Notes: generated from the letters alone by a model not told the origin. Positions 28,417-37,966 are shown, counted from the stretch's first letter. The stretch: DNA of 51,940 nt from an uncultured Bacteroidales bacterium (GCA_905236635.1 CAJOCJ010000013.1:1-51940); one strand, 5' to 3'. Program-made: numbers and translations.

Positions 28417-31400
28417 ATGAGCGAGACATTCAAATCACAGGCGCTGGAGGCGAATCTGGCGCAGACACGATACAAGGACATATTCATTCCCGAAGAGCAT
28501 GAGGCGTTCATCGCGCTGAGCAAAGACTATTTCGGCATCAACAAGAGGGCGTCGGAATGTATCACCGAATACCATCATCCGCTCTCGAATCACACCTTCG
28601 TGACCGAGGAACTGCGTAAGATCCTGATGGACGACTTCTGGTTTTACACCAAAGAAGATCTGCCCGCCGACACCTTGAAACTGCCGCTCGAGATGATGCG
28701 GAGCCTTCTGAAACCTGAGGTGGCACTGAAGTTGAGGCTTAATATCGTCATCACCTTGATGGAATTCGCCAACAAAGTGATAACCGAATCGCCCAAACAT
28801 TCAATGCTTATTGAATTGACATTCAATATATTAGAAGATAAATTTGAGACAAATAAAGACTGTTATATCCTTGCAACAAAACACGCTGAGCGTTACCTCG
28901 ACAATGTGGCAAAAGATGGGCATTTCAATGCTTCTGCTTGCAATCTGTTGAGAAAGATGCTTGGCGAAAACTACCGTTATTGGCAGTCGACATCCGAGGT
29001 TGAGAAATGGGTTGCGGACAACGCCGAAATCCTAACAGAAGAGGAGAAAACCGTGATTGTCAACGAGGTCGGGAAACCATATTTCGACAAGCTTAATGCC
29101 GATTTGAAAGCTGCTGCAACTTGGGAGGCGCTAGCGGATATGCCACATTTTGAGCAGCTTGCAAAACGTTTTACTGAGTCGGAGAAACTGTTTCCACATT
29201 TTGTCACGAAGTTCCATTATGTGTTTTATCTTCTGCATATCCCGGGAATGGAGAGCCAGCGTGAGCGTCTCATCTGGAATATGGACCGCATGATGCGTGA
29301 TGCCATCGACGAGCTGCCGCAAAACGAGCTGATACCGTTCATCGACACGATTTTCGACCTCGCCAAGGAATTACGCAAGAACTACACCTCGGCGGTGTTG
29401 GATTTCCAGCTCACTCTAGGCAAGAAAATCATCGACGTGGACACCACTGAGATGAAGGAGATAGTGAACCATTTTGAGAAACGGCTCATAGAGTTCGGAT
29501 TTGTCACGCCGGGCAACGTGTTTGTGAATGAAGACTGGCAATTGTCAGTGAATAAAGACCATATCAAGAACATCCGTGTGTGGCTGGAGCTCATAGAATA
29601 CTCGAAAACACCATTAGAGAAGCTGCTTTCGTCGTTGATTGTCAACCTGAAACTGGGTGGCATCTTTCTGAGCGACACAGACCTTTTCCAAAGGGAGATT
29701 ACGAAAATTCTGAACTCCAACATCACGCCATATTATAAGAAGGTGAAGCAGCTCTCGCGTATTTTCCCCGTGTATTTCAACGAGATAGGGGCGGAGGGCG
29801 AGATCCGTAACGTCACCACCAACATGGACGAAATCGGACTGCGACAGGATAAGCTCGTGCATTTCTTGAGAAAACAGGTGCATACCGAGAGCAATAACAC
29901 CCTCATCGCTTTGACTTTCGACGTGTTCAAGTTCTGGAGCGACGGCAATGTTGATGAGCTGAAGCCTGTTTTGCCGAAAAACGTGTTCGAGGCAATCGAC
30001 AAGGAGAGCGAGTATTTCGTGCATATCCACAACCTCGTGCAGACGATGTGCGAGATTTCGAGTCTCAACCCGGAAGATGTTCTGATGCTCTCGCGTGACG
30101 ATTATGAGAGTCTTATCAAAAAAGCCGCCGACCGTATCAACCTGAAAGGTGAGATCTACGACCGCGAGCATCTGCGCCTCATGGATATCCGCGACCTGTA
30201 TGCATATCTGAGAGAGAAATACAGTTTTGAGTCGGTCAATATCTTCGCTTATCTGCGTAATTATCCGTTCATCTCCGACGATGAGATTGACGAGTTCGAA
30301 AAGGCTTATAAATCAAAGGATTTGGACAAGTCGATAACGATGATTTATGCCTTCATGGAGAAGCTGAAGAGCATCATCTTCAATCCGGAACAGAGCGAAG
30401 GCTGGGAGAATATTTACCATAAACGGCATATCGCCATCGGCATTCCGTCGATGTATGGCACCTACCGCGAGAACAAATTCGAGGCTATGGGCTTGACATT
30501 CAGGCTCGAACGCGTCGCCACACAGCTTATGGAGAAGGTGGTGCAAAGCATCAACCTCGAATATATCTCTGAGCGCACGCTTAACCAGATCTATAAGATT
30601 TTGGAGTATTTCCGCGACGGATTGGCACTTGACGGCATCACCAACCAGGGCTTCAACTCGAAACTCGACATGCTGCGTTTCTCGCTGACATCGCGAAGCT
30701 TCTCGTTTGGCCAATACATCAACATCTTCCAGTTTATCGCTGAAGACGTAAGACGTATCATCATAAAATTCTTCATCAAGTCGTATGAATACCCGCTGAA
30801 GATAGTCATCCCGCAGCTTTTCGATGCTGATGGAAAACTCAGCGAGCGCGATATGTCGGCCATGATAAGCAAGAAATCGGAGGAGTTCCATCGTGACTTG
30901 CTTTCCGATGCCTTCCTGATGCAGCCGTTGGACAATTTCATCGGACGTATCCTCAACTCGTTGAGAGGCATGCAGGCGGCACTGGACCCGAAACTCATCA
31001 GCGACATCATGACATATAACTCCGAGATGATGATATGTCCGTTCTGGGAAATGACGCCGCAGATGGACAACCAGGTGTTTATCGGCAACAAGGCTTACCA
31101 TCTGAAGAATCTCTATCTGCGTGACCTTCCAGTGCCGCCTGGATTTGTCATCACTACAGAGGCGTTCCGTCGTAATGAGACCATCAACACTATCACTGAG
31201 CTGAGAACCGAGATTCATGGCATGTTGAAGCAACATATGGAAAAACTGGAGGAGATATCGGGAAGGAAATTCAACAATCCTGAGATGCCTCTGTTGGTCT
31301 CGGTGCGCTCGGGTACTGCCATCTCGATGCCAGGTGCTATGGATACTTTCTTGAACGTCGGCTTGAACGACGACCTTGTAGAGAAGATTGCGAAAGACCC

Positions 31401-32559
31401 AGCAAAAGCTTGGGCTATCTGGGACTCATACCGCCGTTTCCTGCAGAGCTGGGGCATGGCGAAGGGCATCAACCGTGACGTCTTTGATGAGGAGATTAAC
31501 AGTTTTAAGACAATCTACAACGTCAAGCAGAAAGTCGATTTCAAGGCAGAGCAGATGCGCGAGATGGCGTATTCTTACAAGAAAATCCTTGAACAGCATG
31601 GCGTTAAGCTCGAGCAAGACCCGTTTATGCAGATCGTCGACTGCGTGAACATGGTGTTCGACTCATGGAACTCCGAGCGTGCTCTCGCATACCGCCGTCA
31701 TCTGGGAATATCAGAAAACTGGGGTACTGCCGTCATCGTGCAGCAGATGATCTTCGGCAATATCAGCGAGGTGTCGGGCACTGGCGTGGTGTTCACGCAG
31801 AACCCTCATCGCGAGCGTCCGGGAGTGCATCTGTACGGCGACTTCACCATGCGCAGTCAGGGCGAGGATATCGTGGGCGGATTGGTGAAACCGCTGCCGA
31901 TAGGAGAGACACAGCGTTTAGCGGCTGGATTGGACGGTCCTTCGATGCAGACCTTGCTGCCTGACATCTATAAGAAGATCTATTCCATCGCCGTCGAACT
32001 CACCGAGAATCTCGGCTACGCCCCACAGGAGATGGAGTTTACGTTCGAGTCGGACAAGCCGGAAGACTTCCATATCTTGCAGATCCGTGACCAAGACTTG
32101 AAGCTGGAGAGCACCGTCAACGCCTTCGTGCAGTCGCCGTTGGAGATGAACCAGATCGGCAGAGGTATGGGCATAGGCGGCGGCGCCATGAATGGTCTGG
32201 TTGCGTTTAATGAAATGGATATCAAGATGTTGCGCGCTAAATATCCTGACGAGAACGTGCTTCTTGTGCGTCCCGACACAGTGCCAGACGACATTGGATT
32301 GATCTTCGATTGCGACGGTTTGCTGACAGCTCGTGGTGGTGCCACATCGCATGCGGCCGTAACAGCAGTACGTCTCGGAAAAGTCTGTGTGGTGAGTTGT
32401 GTCGAGTTGATGGTTGATGACGATAAGCATTGCGCCGAGCTCAATGGCAACAAACTGCAGGCAGGCGACAAGATCGCTATCGACGGGAATCTTGGTTTGG
32501 TTTATCTCGGCCATTACGCCACCGAGAAAATGAAATTAGTGAACGGATACAATTATTAA
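28417..32559 (+). CDS. PEP/pyruvate-binding-domain (PPDK-like) dikinase of unknown acceptor
   Basis: 1380 residues from ATG 28417; the frame is open to 28384, but that upstream start would overlap the helicase end. Residues 1-~880 are alpha-helical with no family I recognise. From ~889 a PPDK/PEP-synthase-type ATP-grasp domain begins (GNKAYHLKNLYLRDLPVPPGFVITTEAF), including VSVRSGTAISMPGAMDTFLNVGLND. The C-terminus is a swivelling domain with TARGGATSHAAV, where His1312 would carry the phosphate. The PEP/pyruvate TIM barrel of true PPDK is absent. By analogy with rifampin phosphotransferase and glucan-water dikinases it probably passes the beta-phosphate of ATP via His1312 to an acceptor bound by the N-terminal half. 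The acceptor is unknown. A strong terminator follows. Confidence 0.82.
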   Translation: MSETFKSQALEANLAQTRYKDIFIPEEHEAFIALSKDYFGINKRASECITEYHHPLSNHTFVTEELRKILMDDFWFYTKEDLPADTLKLPLEMMRSLLKPEVALKLRLNIVITLMEFANKVITESPKHSMLIELTFNILEDKFETNKDCYILATKHAERYLDNVAKDGHFNASACNLLRKMLGENYRYWQSTSEVEKWVADNAEILTEEEKTVIVNEVGKPYFDKLNADLKAAATWEALADMPHFEQLAKRFTESEKLFPHFVTKFHYVFYLLHIPGMESQRERLIWNMDRMMRDAIDELPQNELIPFIDTIFDLAKELRKNYTSAVLDFQLTLGKKIIDVDTTEMKEIVNHFEKRLIEFGFVTPGNVFVNEDWQLSVNKDHIKNIRVWLELIEYSKTPLEKLLSSLIVNLKLGGIFLSDTDLFQREITKILNSNITPYYKKVKQLSRIFPVYFNEIGAEGEIRNVTTNMDEIGLRQDKLVHFLRKQVHTESNNTLIALTFDVFKFWSDGNVDELKPVLPKNVFEAIDKESEYFVHIHNLVQTMCEISSLNPEDVLMLSRDDYESLIKKAADRINLKGEIYDREHLRLMDIRDLYAYLREKYSFESVNIFAYLRNYPFISDDEIDEFEKAYKSKDLDKSITMIYAFMEKLKSIIFNPEQSEGWENIYHKRHIAIGIPSMYGTYRENKFEAMGLTFRLERVATQLMEKVVQSINLEYISERTLNQIYKILEYFRDGLALDGITNQGFNSKLDMLRFSLTSRSFSFGQYINIFQFIAEDVRRIIIKFFIKSYEYPLKIVIPQLFDADGKLSERDMSAMISKKSEEFHRDLLSDAFLMQPLDNFIGRILNSLRGMQAALDPKLISDIMTYNSEMMICPFWEMTPQMDNQVFIGNKAYHLKNLYLRDLPVPPGFVITTEAFRRNETINTITELRTEIHGMLKQHMEKLEEISGRKFNNPEMPLLVSVRSGTAISMPGAMDTFLNVGLNDDLVEKIAKDPAKAWAIWDSYRRFLQSWGMAKGINRDVFDEEINSFKTIYNVKQKVDFKAEQMREMAYSYKKILEQHGVKLEQDPFMQIVDCVNMVFDSWNSERALAYRRHLGISENWGTAVIVQQMIFGNISEVSGTGVVFTQNPHRERPGVHLYGDFTMRSQGEDIVGGLVKPLPIGETQRLAAGLDGPSMQTLLPDIYKKIYSIAVELTENLGYAPQEMEFTFESDKPEDFHILQIRDQDLKLESTVNAFVQSPLEMNQIGRGMGIGGGAMNGLVAFNEMDIKMLRAKYPDENVLLVRPDTVPDDIGLIFDCDGLLTARGGATSHAAVTAVRLGKVCVVSCVELMVDDDKHCAELNGNKLQAGDKIAIDGNLGLVYLGHYATEKMKLVNGYNY

Positions 32560-32560
32560 A

Positions 32561-32591
32561 TAAAACGCCGCGCCAAGGCGCGGCGTTTTAT
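32561..32591. terminator. Strong bidirectional intrinsic terminator
   Basis: Perfect GC-rich stem CGCCGCGCC/GGCGCGGCG (32566-32574 and 32577-32585) with a 2-nt loop, flanked by AAAA on one side and TTTT on the other. It works for both strands and separates the converging dikinase-like and rubrerythrin genes. Confidence 0.93.
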
Positions 32592-32593
32592 TA

Positions 32594-33139
32594 CTATTTG
32601 AAGTATCTGTTATACAGTCCCTCAAATCCTTTGCCGTGACGTGCCTCGTCCTTTGCCATCTCGTGGACGGTGTCGTGGATAGCGTCAAGGTTGCGTTCCT
32701 TTGCCACGCGGGCGATACGCATCTTGTCTTCGCAGGCGCCACATTCAGCCACCATACGTTTCTCGAGGTTTGTCTTAGTGTCCCAAACAACATCTCCGAG
32801 CAGTTCTGCAAATTTAGCGCAGTGTTCTGCCTCTTCAAATGCATAACGCTTGAAAGCCTCAGCAATCTCTGGGTAACCCTCACGGTCAGCTTGACGGCTC
32901 ATCGCCAGATACATACCGACTTCAGTGGCCTCTCCCATGAAATGGGCGTTCAAATCTTTGATCATGTCATCGCCTGTGCCTTTGGCAATACCGATGACGT
33001 GTTCTGTCACAAAGTTGAGTTTTGCGCTCTCGTCGAGGACTTTCCATTCAACAACCTGTTTGCACTGTGGGCATCTTTCAGGAGCTTCTTCTCCTTCGTG
33101 TACGTAGCCGCAAATTGGGCATACAAATTTCTTTTTCAT
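32594..33139 (-). CDS. Reverse rubrerythrin (rubredoxin-like domain first), peroxide-reducing non-haem iron protein
   Basis: 181 residues. The rubredoxin-like Cys4 site is at the N-terminus (Cys7, Cys10, Cys23, Cys26 in [11 protein letters not shown] and ERCPQC), the reverse of classical rubrerythrin. The erythrin di-iron domain follows, with ligands in [35 protein letters not shown] and [13 protein letters not shown]. Such proteins reduce hydrogen peroxide to water in anaerobes using electrons from rubredoxin/NADH. It lies in the cytoplasm (no signal). It sits 32 bp downstream of the GH109 gene on the same strand; a functional link is not apparent. No clear TAnnTTTG is seen in that gap. Transcription would end at the hairpin at 32561. 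Confidence 0.9.
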   Translation of the reverse strand: MKKKFVCPICGYVHEGEEAPERCPQCKQVVEWKVLDESAKLNFVTEHVIGIAKGTGDDMIKDLNAHFMGEATEVGMYLAMSRQADREGYPEIAEAFKRYAFEEAEHCAKFAELLGDVVWDTKTNLEKRMVAECGACEDKMRIARVAKERNLDAIHDTVHEMAKDEARHGKGFEGLYNRYFK

Positions 33140-33171
33140 GATATTTTTAGTTTAGAATTTATAATAATTGT

Positions 33172-34593
33172 TTATTTCATTGCGTGTTTGTATCCATCCA
33201 CTTTATTCCAGTCACCTCTTGTGAAATCAGGCATCTTCACTGGCATGCCGTGATTTTCGATGGAGGCGCGTGTCAAGTCGCCTATGCATGACCACTCGGC
33301 GGCATCATACACGTCTTCGTCGAGCGGAAGACCGTTCTGTAAGCAGTAAATCAGACGGTAGTCCATGATGAAGTCCATGCCTCCGTGACCACCTACCTCT
33401 TTGGCTTTATCCTCGATTTCCTTGGCAATAGGGTGGAGGTATTCCTCCATAACCTTGTCGCGGACATCTTTAGGCACGAAGCCGTGAACATTGAGGTGCT
33501 GACCTTCGGCGAGGAATCCTTCAGGAAGATTCTTATCCATCAAGGTGAATCCTTCAATAGGATATTTGTTTGCAAAGCCTTCAGTGCCAGTGAGTTGGTA
33601 AAGCCTGTTGTATGGTCTGTATGTGTAGACATCATGCTCAATCAAGATGGTCTTGCCTTTGGCGGTCTGGATCATTGTGGTCGTCATGTCGCCGTTGGCG
33701 AACTCCTCGGTGCCCATCATCTCTTTGGCTATCTTTTTGCCGTTATATGATGGAGTTGTCATTGAGACGAGGTATTCCATGCGGTCGCCGCGGTGGATGT
33801 CCAAGACCTGGCATATAGGGCCTAAGCCGTGTGTGGCATACACGTCGCCGCCGTATTTCTGGTTGAATTCCAGACGCCAGTTGTTCTGATATTCGTGCCA
33901 ATAAGGCTCAAGGTTATGGATATAGGCGCCTTCAGCATGAATCACCTCGCCAAACAGGCCTTGTTTTGCCATATTGAGTGCCGTCATCTCAAAGAAGTCG
34001 TAGCAGCAGTTTTCGAGCATCATGCAGTGTTTGTGCGTCTGCTCCGACACATCTACCAGCTGCCAACATTCTTCGATAGTAGTGGCGGCAGGCACTTCCA
34101 CAGCCACGTGTTTACCGTGTTGCATGGCATACACCGCCATTGGGACGTGTGTCTGCCAGTTGGTGCAGATATACACAAGGTCTATGTCGTCCCGCTCGCA
34201 GAGCTGTTGGTATGCCATCTCTCCAATGTATTCGGCTGCTCGCGGTAATCCTTTCGCCTCGAGAATCTCTTTCTGGACCTGTTCCACCTTCTCCTGTACG
34301 AGGTCGCACAATGCTACCACCTCGACGCCGTCGATGAACGTCATGCGGTAAACGGCATCGTATCCGCGCATGCCCACACCGATGAAGCCGATGCGCACTT
34401 TCTCAATAGGCTCGGCAGCAAAACCAAGCATACTCGTCTGACCCTCAATACGTTGCGGCTCGTCGAAGACGATGACATTATCTTTGATCTGATAGTTTTT
34501 TCCGTTATCACAACTCTTCTTGCAACCGCTAACAACAATGGCGAAAAGCATTATCAGAGCGGAAATCGTAATGGTGACTGTTCTGTTTTTCAT
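33172..34593 (-). CDS. GH109-type Gfo/Idh/MocA lipoprotein, probable alpha-N-acetylgalactosaminidase
   Basis: 473 residues with lipobox VSGC (Cys24). A Rossmann NAD-binding start (VRIGFIGVGMRGYDAV, ~residues 66-81) and a Gfo/Idh C-terminal fold follow. The motif YATHGLGPI (Tyr252, His255) corresponds to the YPTHGLGP-type catalytic region of GH109 enzymes, which remove terminal alpha-linked GalNAc by an NAD-dependent elimination mechanism. The length (~460 in characterised members) and lipoprotein export also fit. It would act in the periplasm or at the surface on mucin O-glycans or blood-group-A-type ends. It is divergent from the NahK-like kinase. Some Gfo/Idh lipoproteins of this clade are not proven glycosidases, so activity is inference. 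Confidence 0.83.
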   Translation of the reverse strand: MKNRTVTITISALIMLFAIVVSGCKKSCDNGKNYQIKDNVIVFDEPQRIEGQTSMLGFAAEPIEKVRIGFIGVGMRGYDAVYRMTFIDGVEVVALCDLVQEKVEQVQKEILEAKGLPRAAEYIGEMAYQQLCERDDIDLVYICTNWQTHVPMAVYAMQHGKHVAVEVPAATTIEECWQLVDVSEQTHKHCMMLENCCYDFFEMTALNMAKQGLFGEVIHAEGAYIHNLEPYWHEYQNNWRLEFNQKYGGDVYATHGLGPICQVLDIHRGDRMEYLVSMTTPSYNGKKIAKEMMGTEEFANGDMTTTMIQTAKGKTILIEHDVYTYRPYNRLYQLTGTEGFANKYPIEGFTLMDKNLPEGFLAEGQHLNVHGFVPKDVRDKVMEEYLHPIAKEIEDKAKEVGGHGGMDFIMDYRLIYCLQNGLPLDEDVYDAAEWSCIGDLTRASIENHGMPVKMPDFTRGDWNKVDGYKHAMK

Positions 34594-34674
34594 ATAAGCC
34601 GAATTAGAAGTGTAAAATTATAAAATTTTTTCATACATACGAGATTTATTTTTAATTTTACAAAAAATTTCGAC

Positions 34675-35751
34675 ATGGAAAATCTGATAAATATTGCCGA
34701 AAGGTTTGATATTACTGATAAAATCACCGACGTCAAGCCAATGGGCGAGGGCCTGATTAACGACACCTACAAGGTTTTTGTAGATGGTTGCGACAAGCCG
34801 AAATATGTGCTTCAGCGCATCAATAACGCCGTGTTTCAAGACGTCGACATGCTGATGGATAACATCGACAAGGTGACGAGTCATTTAAGGAAAAAAGGGA
34901 AGAAGACGTTGAGGTTTTATCCTGCAAAATCAAATAATAAATATTATTTTGAGGAGATTTCTCCACTCCCTTCGGTAAGTCGAAATGACGGGAAGAAAGA
35001 TGACGGAAAATACTGGCGTTTGATGGATATTGTGCCGGATTCAATAACTTATCAGACCATCAATCCTCATTATTCTTACCTTGCCGGGAAATCGTTTGGC
35101 GAGTTTGAATATCTTTTATCAGATTTGAAAGAGCCGATTGGCGAGATTATTCCTGATTTCCATAACATTGAATTCCGGTTGCAACAGCTCCGTGATGCCG
35201 TCGCTGAAGATAGGGCAGGGCGTGTGCTGGAAGTCCGGTATTATCTCGATGAAATCTTCAAACGCGAGGAGAAAATGACCCTAGGCGAGCGACTTTACCG
35301 TGAAGGAAAGCTGCCAAAACGTATCTGCCATTGTGACACAAAAGTCAACAATATGCTTTTTGATAAAGATGGCAATGTGTTGTGTATCATTGACTTGGAT
35401 ACAGTGATGCCGAGTTTTGTCTTCTCCGATTATGGCGACTTTTTGCGCACTGCTGCCAACACTGGTCTTGAGGACGCCCCGAATCTCGATGACATTGACT
35501 TCAATATGGAGATTTACGAGGCATTCACAAAGGGTTACCTTGAAAGCACGAAAGATTTCCTCCTTCCAGTGGAAAAAGAAAATCTTCCGTATGCTACCTT
35601 GCTGTTCCCTTATATGCAGACCGTCCGTTTCTTAGCCGATTACATCAACGGGGACACTTATTACAAGATCAAATATCCTACTCACAACCTAGTCCGCACG
35701 AAAGCCCAATGGCGTCTTTTCGAACGAGCAGAAATTAAACTTATTCCGTAG
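34675..35751 (+). CDS. NahK-like sugar 1-kinase (aminoglycoside phosphotransferase fold)
   Basis: 358 residues. The kinase fold shows the N-terminal MGEGLINDTYKV loop, YVLQRINNAVFQDVDMLMDNI typical of NahK-type N-acetylhexosamine 1-kinases, the catalytic HCDTKVNN (His219, Asp221, Asn226) and the metal-binding IDLDTV (Asp240, Asp242). It should phosphorylate the anomeric carbon of GalNAc/GlcNAc or a related sugar in the cytoplasm. Around residues 93-107 it holds about 14 extra residues (ISPLPSVSRNDGKK region) relative to my memory of the family. They are encoded by DNA resembling the genome's palindromic repeat. The gene is divergent from GH109, and its 3' end overlaps the MFS gene by 11 bp tail to tail. 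AmgK-type MurNAc/GlcNAc recycling is an alternative role. Confidence 0.82.
   Translation: MENLINIAERFDITDKITDVKPMGEGLINDTYKVFVDGCDKPKYVLQRINNAVFQDVDMLMDNIDKVTSHLRKKGKKTLRFYPAKSNNKYYFEEISPLPSVSRNDGKKDDGKYWRLMDIVPDSITYQTINPHYSYLAGKSFGEFEYLLSDLKEPIGEIIPDFHNIEFRLQQLRDAVAEDRAGRVLEVRYYLDEIFKREEKMTLGERLYREGKLPKRICHCDTKVNNMLFDKDGNVLCIIDLDTVMPSFVFSDYGDFLRTAANTGLEDAPNLDDIDFNMEIYEAFTKGYLESTKDFLLPVEKENLPYATLLFPYMQTVRFLADYINGDTYYKIKYPTHNLVRTKAQWRLFERAEIKLIP
34954..34995 (+). repeat. Half-element of the TCATTTCGA palindromic repeat, read in frame inside the kinase gene
   Basis: This 42-bp stretch begins GAGATTTCTCCACTCCCTTC and ends with AGTCGAAATGACGGGAAG. Its AGTCGAAATGACG is identical over 13 bp to the right end of the element at 48477-48624. 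It is a multiple of three and adds about 14 codons without breaking the frame. Confidence 0.65.
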
Positions 35752-37033
35752 GAATATCCTTATTCACGTTCTTCGAGCCAATCAAGGCGTAGAATAGGAT
35801 GTAAGCCAATCCCACGACAATAACCCAGTAGCTCTGGAGATAGCCTGTGCCGCCGCATCCGTCGACGATGGCGTTCATCAGCAATGGCAGGATACCGCCG
35901 CCGCACACCAGTGTCATGAAGATACCAGACGCTCTCTCGGTGTATTTGCCCAAGCCCTCGACTGCGAGGTTGAAGATGCCGCCCCACATAACAGAAGTGC
36001 AAAGTCCAATAAACATTAGGAATGCCGCATTGAGTGGGACACTCTCAAGACCGAAGCCAGCCGCGCCGTTGAATGCCGGGATCTTCACCATAGTCGATGG
36101 TCCGAACATGCCCAATAAAGTCAGGATGATGCCGAGGCACGACACTGTCGTCAACATTGCTTTTGCCGAGACCTTGTTGCCGATGATGCCGCCAATCAGA
36201 CGACCGATAAGCATTAAAAACCAATAAGTTGCAGCCACGGAAGCAGCGACATCGTCAGCCTGGACGCCTTCTGTGAAGATGTTCATATCTGGGTTCTGAA
36301 GCCATTTGTTCAAGACATTCGGGATGCCGACTTCCACACCAACATAGATGAAGATGCCTATAGCTCCAAGCACGAAATGCCGGAACGACATCGGGCCTTT
36401 TCCGTCGTTAACTTTCTGAGTGACAATCTGTTTCTCGTTCTCAGGGATGTCTGTTCTCTTGATGACGATGTAAGCGATGGCGAAGATAGCCAATGCGGTG
36501 TACATCAACGGGAACACGTCGCTGATCTTGGCTTCTACGATGCTCGGAATGAGCAATCCGGTGATGACGATGACCGCTGTTCCCATCAAGGAGTTGAAGC
36601 TGCCGCCAATCTGGATGAGCTGGTTGCCACGGTTTCCGCCGCCACCAAGCTTGTTGAGCATAGGATTGACCACGGTGTTGAGCAAGCACATGCTGAAACC
36701 TGCGATGAAAGCGCCAATGAGATAGACGAAGAAGCTCTCGCAGACACCTGATAGCGTCTGGATGCCAACGCCAATGAAACCTATCGCTACAGCAATGAGT
36801 GCCGTCTTCTTGTAACCTCTCTTCTGAAGGAGATTACCAGAAGGGATGCCCATCACGGCGTAAGCGATGAAGTTGGCGAAAACGCCTAACGTGCCTTGCC
36901 AATTCGGGATGTTGAACTGACTTTTAAGGATGTCGCCCATAGGGGACGCGAGGTTTGTCACAAACGAAATCATTCCGAAAAGCAAGAACATCACAATAAT
37001 CGGAATGGTGTAATTTTTCTTATTCTCTGCCAT
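35741..37033 (-). CDS. Sugar MFS transporter (FHS/FucP-NagP-like)
   Basis: 430 residues from ATG 37033; a TTG start 9 bp upstream is less likely. There are about twelve membrane segments. The N-terminal PIIVMFLLFGMISFVTNLASPMGDIL and the central GAFIAGFSMCLLNTVVNPMLNKLGG are characteristic of fucose/glucose-galactose/GlcNAc proton symporters. It should import a free hexose or N-acetylhexosamine across the inner membrane. As the last gene of the galK operon (30 bp after the nucleotidyltransferase) its likely cargo is galactose or GalNAc, which is inference. Its 3' end overlaps the kinase end by 11 bp on the opposite strand. Confidence 0.88.
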   Translation of the reverse strand: MAENKKNYTIPIIVMFLLFGMISFVTNLASPMGDILKSQFNIPNWQGTLGVFANFIAYAVMGIPSGNLLQKRGYKKTALIAVAIGFIGVGIQTLSGVCESFFVYLIGAFIAGFSMCLLNTVVNPMLNKLGGGGNRGNQLIQIGGSFNSLMGTAVIVITGLLIPSIVEAKISDVFPLMYTALAIFAIAYIVIKRTDIPENEKQIVTQKVNDGKGPMSFRHFVLGAIGIFIYVGVEVGIPNVLNKWLQNPDMNIFTEGVQADDVAASVAATYWFLMLIGRLIGGIIGNKVSAKAMLTTVSCLGIILTLLGMFGPSTMVKIPAFNGAAGFGLESVPLNAAFLMFIGLCTSVMWGGIFNLAVEGLGKYTERASGIFMTLVCGGGILPLLMNAIVDGCGGTGYLQSYWVIVVGLAYILFYALIGSKNVNKDIPTE

Positions 37034-37069
37034 AATTATCAATTATCAATTTTCAATTATCAATTATTT
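37034..37069. repeat. AATTATC micro-repeat spacer
   Basis: Two copies of AATTATC, AATTTTC, then two more AATTATC-like units. It fills the gap between the nucleotidyltransferase stop and the MFS start and partly covers the stop codon. Confidence 0.65.
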
Positions 37070-37966
37070 CCAAAGATTCTTCGGATAAACTCCCTTGTCA
37101 ATCAAATTCTGAATCTTCTTCACGACATCCGGCTTATCCTCTTTGTATGTCACACCAAACCAAACGGCATCGCTTGACAACACTTTCAGTTTCGCCTTCT
37201 TTGCGTTAATTAAATTGTTGACCATCAATGGGATATAAAATTCCGCCTTGATGTTGGTCTGTGCCGGACCATCCAAGAACTCTTTGAAACCTGCCTCGAG
37301 ATATCCCAAGAAGTCAGGGGTGAAGCCGAAGAAGTTCATCGAGACCAAGGTATCGAGTGGGAGGGAGTGCTCGCCGGTTTCGTCAGTGTATGCTGCACCA
37401 TCCTTAGTCTTTGCTATCGAGGTGCGCTCGACGATGGTCTGTAAGAAATTGCATCTGTTGGATGTACACACGCCACGTGACACTGTGCCGAAGTCCGACA
37501 AGGTGTTTTTCAGTTTGTAGGCTACCATCGAGTAAGCGCCAGTCTTTCCATCACATTCCTGCAGATATTTTGCCAATACTTCGTAGGCCTCTTTGCCATA
37601 GAAATCGTCGGCGTTGATAACTGCGAAAGGCTCGTGGATGACGTTGGCGGCCATCAACACTGCATGGCCTGTACCCCAAGGTTTTACACGACCTTCTGGC
37701 ACTTTGTAACCTTTAGGAAGGCACTCAAGTCCTTGATAGACATACTCTACAGGGATGCCGAATTTCTTGCTGCTGTTCACTTTCTCGAACGCCTCAGCGA
37801 AATCTTTGCGAATCACGAAGACGACCTTGCCGAAACCGGCGCGTTTGGCGTCGTAAATAGAATAATCCAAAATCGCTTCATTGTTTGGACCTACACCGTC
37901 CATCTGCTTCAGAGCTCCATATCGTGAGCCCATTCCAGCTGCCAAAACTAATAATGTTGGTTTCAT
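37064..37966 (-). CDS. Sugar-1-phosphate nucleotidyltransferase
   Basis: 300 residues. The nucleotide-binding signature LAAGMGSRYGALKQ (residues 8-21, consensus GxGxRxxxLxK) is followed by GVGPNNEAILDYSIYDAKRAGF, WGTGHAVLMAANVI and the metal-binding INADDFYG. It should transfer an NMP (probably UMP) from an NTP onto a sugar 1-phosphate, making an NDP-sugar in the cytoplasm. The sugar cannot be read from sequence. With galK 33 bp upstream and a NahK-like kinase nearby, Gal-1-P, GalNAc-1-P or GlcNAc-1-P are the likely choices. No galT or galE is present in the window, so this enzyme might replace GalT. A MurU-type recycling role is another possibility. Confidence 0.85.
   Translation of the reverse strand: MKPTLLVLAAGMGSRYGALKQMDGVGPNNEAILDYSIYDAKRAGFGKVVFVIRKDFAEAFEKVNSSKKFGIPVEYVYQGLECLPKGYKVPEGRVKPWGTGHAVLMAANVIHEPFAVINADDFYGKEAYEVLAKYLQECDGKTGAYSMVAYKLKNTLSDFGTVSRGVCTSNRCNFLQTIVERTSIAKTKDGAAYTDETGEHSLPLDTLVSMNFFGFTPDFLGYLEAGFKEFLDGPAQTNIKAEFYIPLMVNNLINAKKAKLKVLSSDAVWFGVTYKEDKPDVVKKIQNLIDKGVYPKNLWK

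Noticed and set aside
30313..31236. A 307-codon antisense frame inside the dikinase-like gene
   Set aside because: It is a mirror of codon bias in the sense gene; no motif, promoter or ribosome site supports it.
23883..32559. A multi-gene defence island around the helicase-nuclease
   Set aside because: Neighbours are an esterase, an acyltransferase and a dikinase-like gene; no methylase, toxin, CRISPR or other known defence gene was seen, so only the single gene is proposed.
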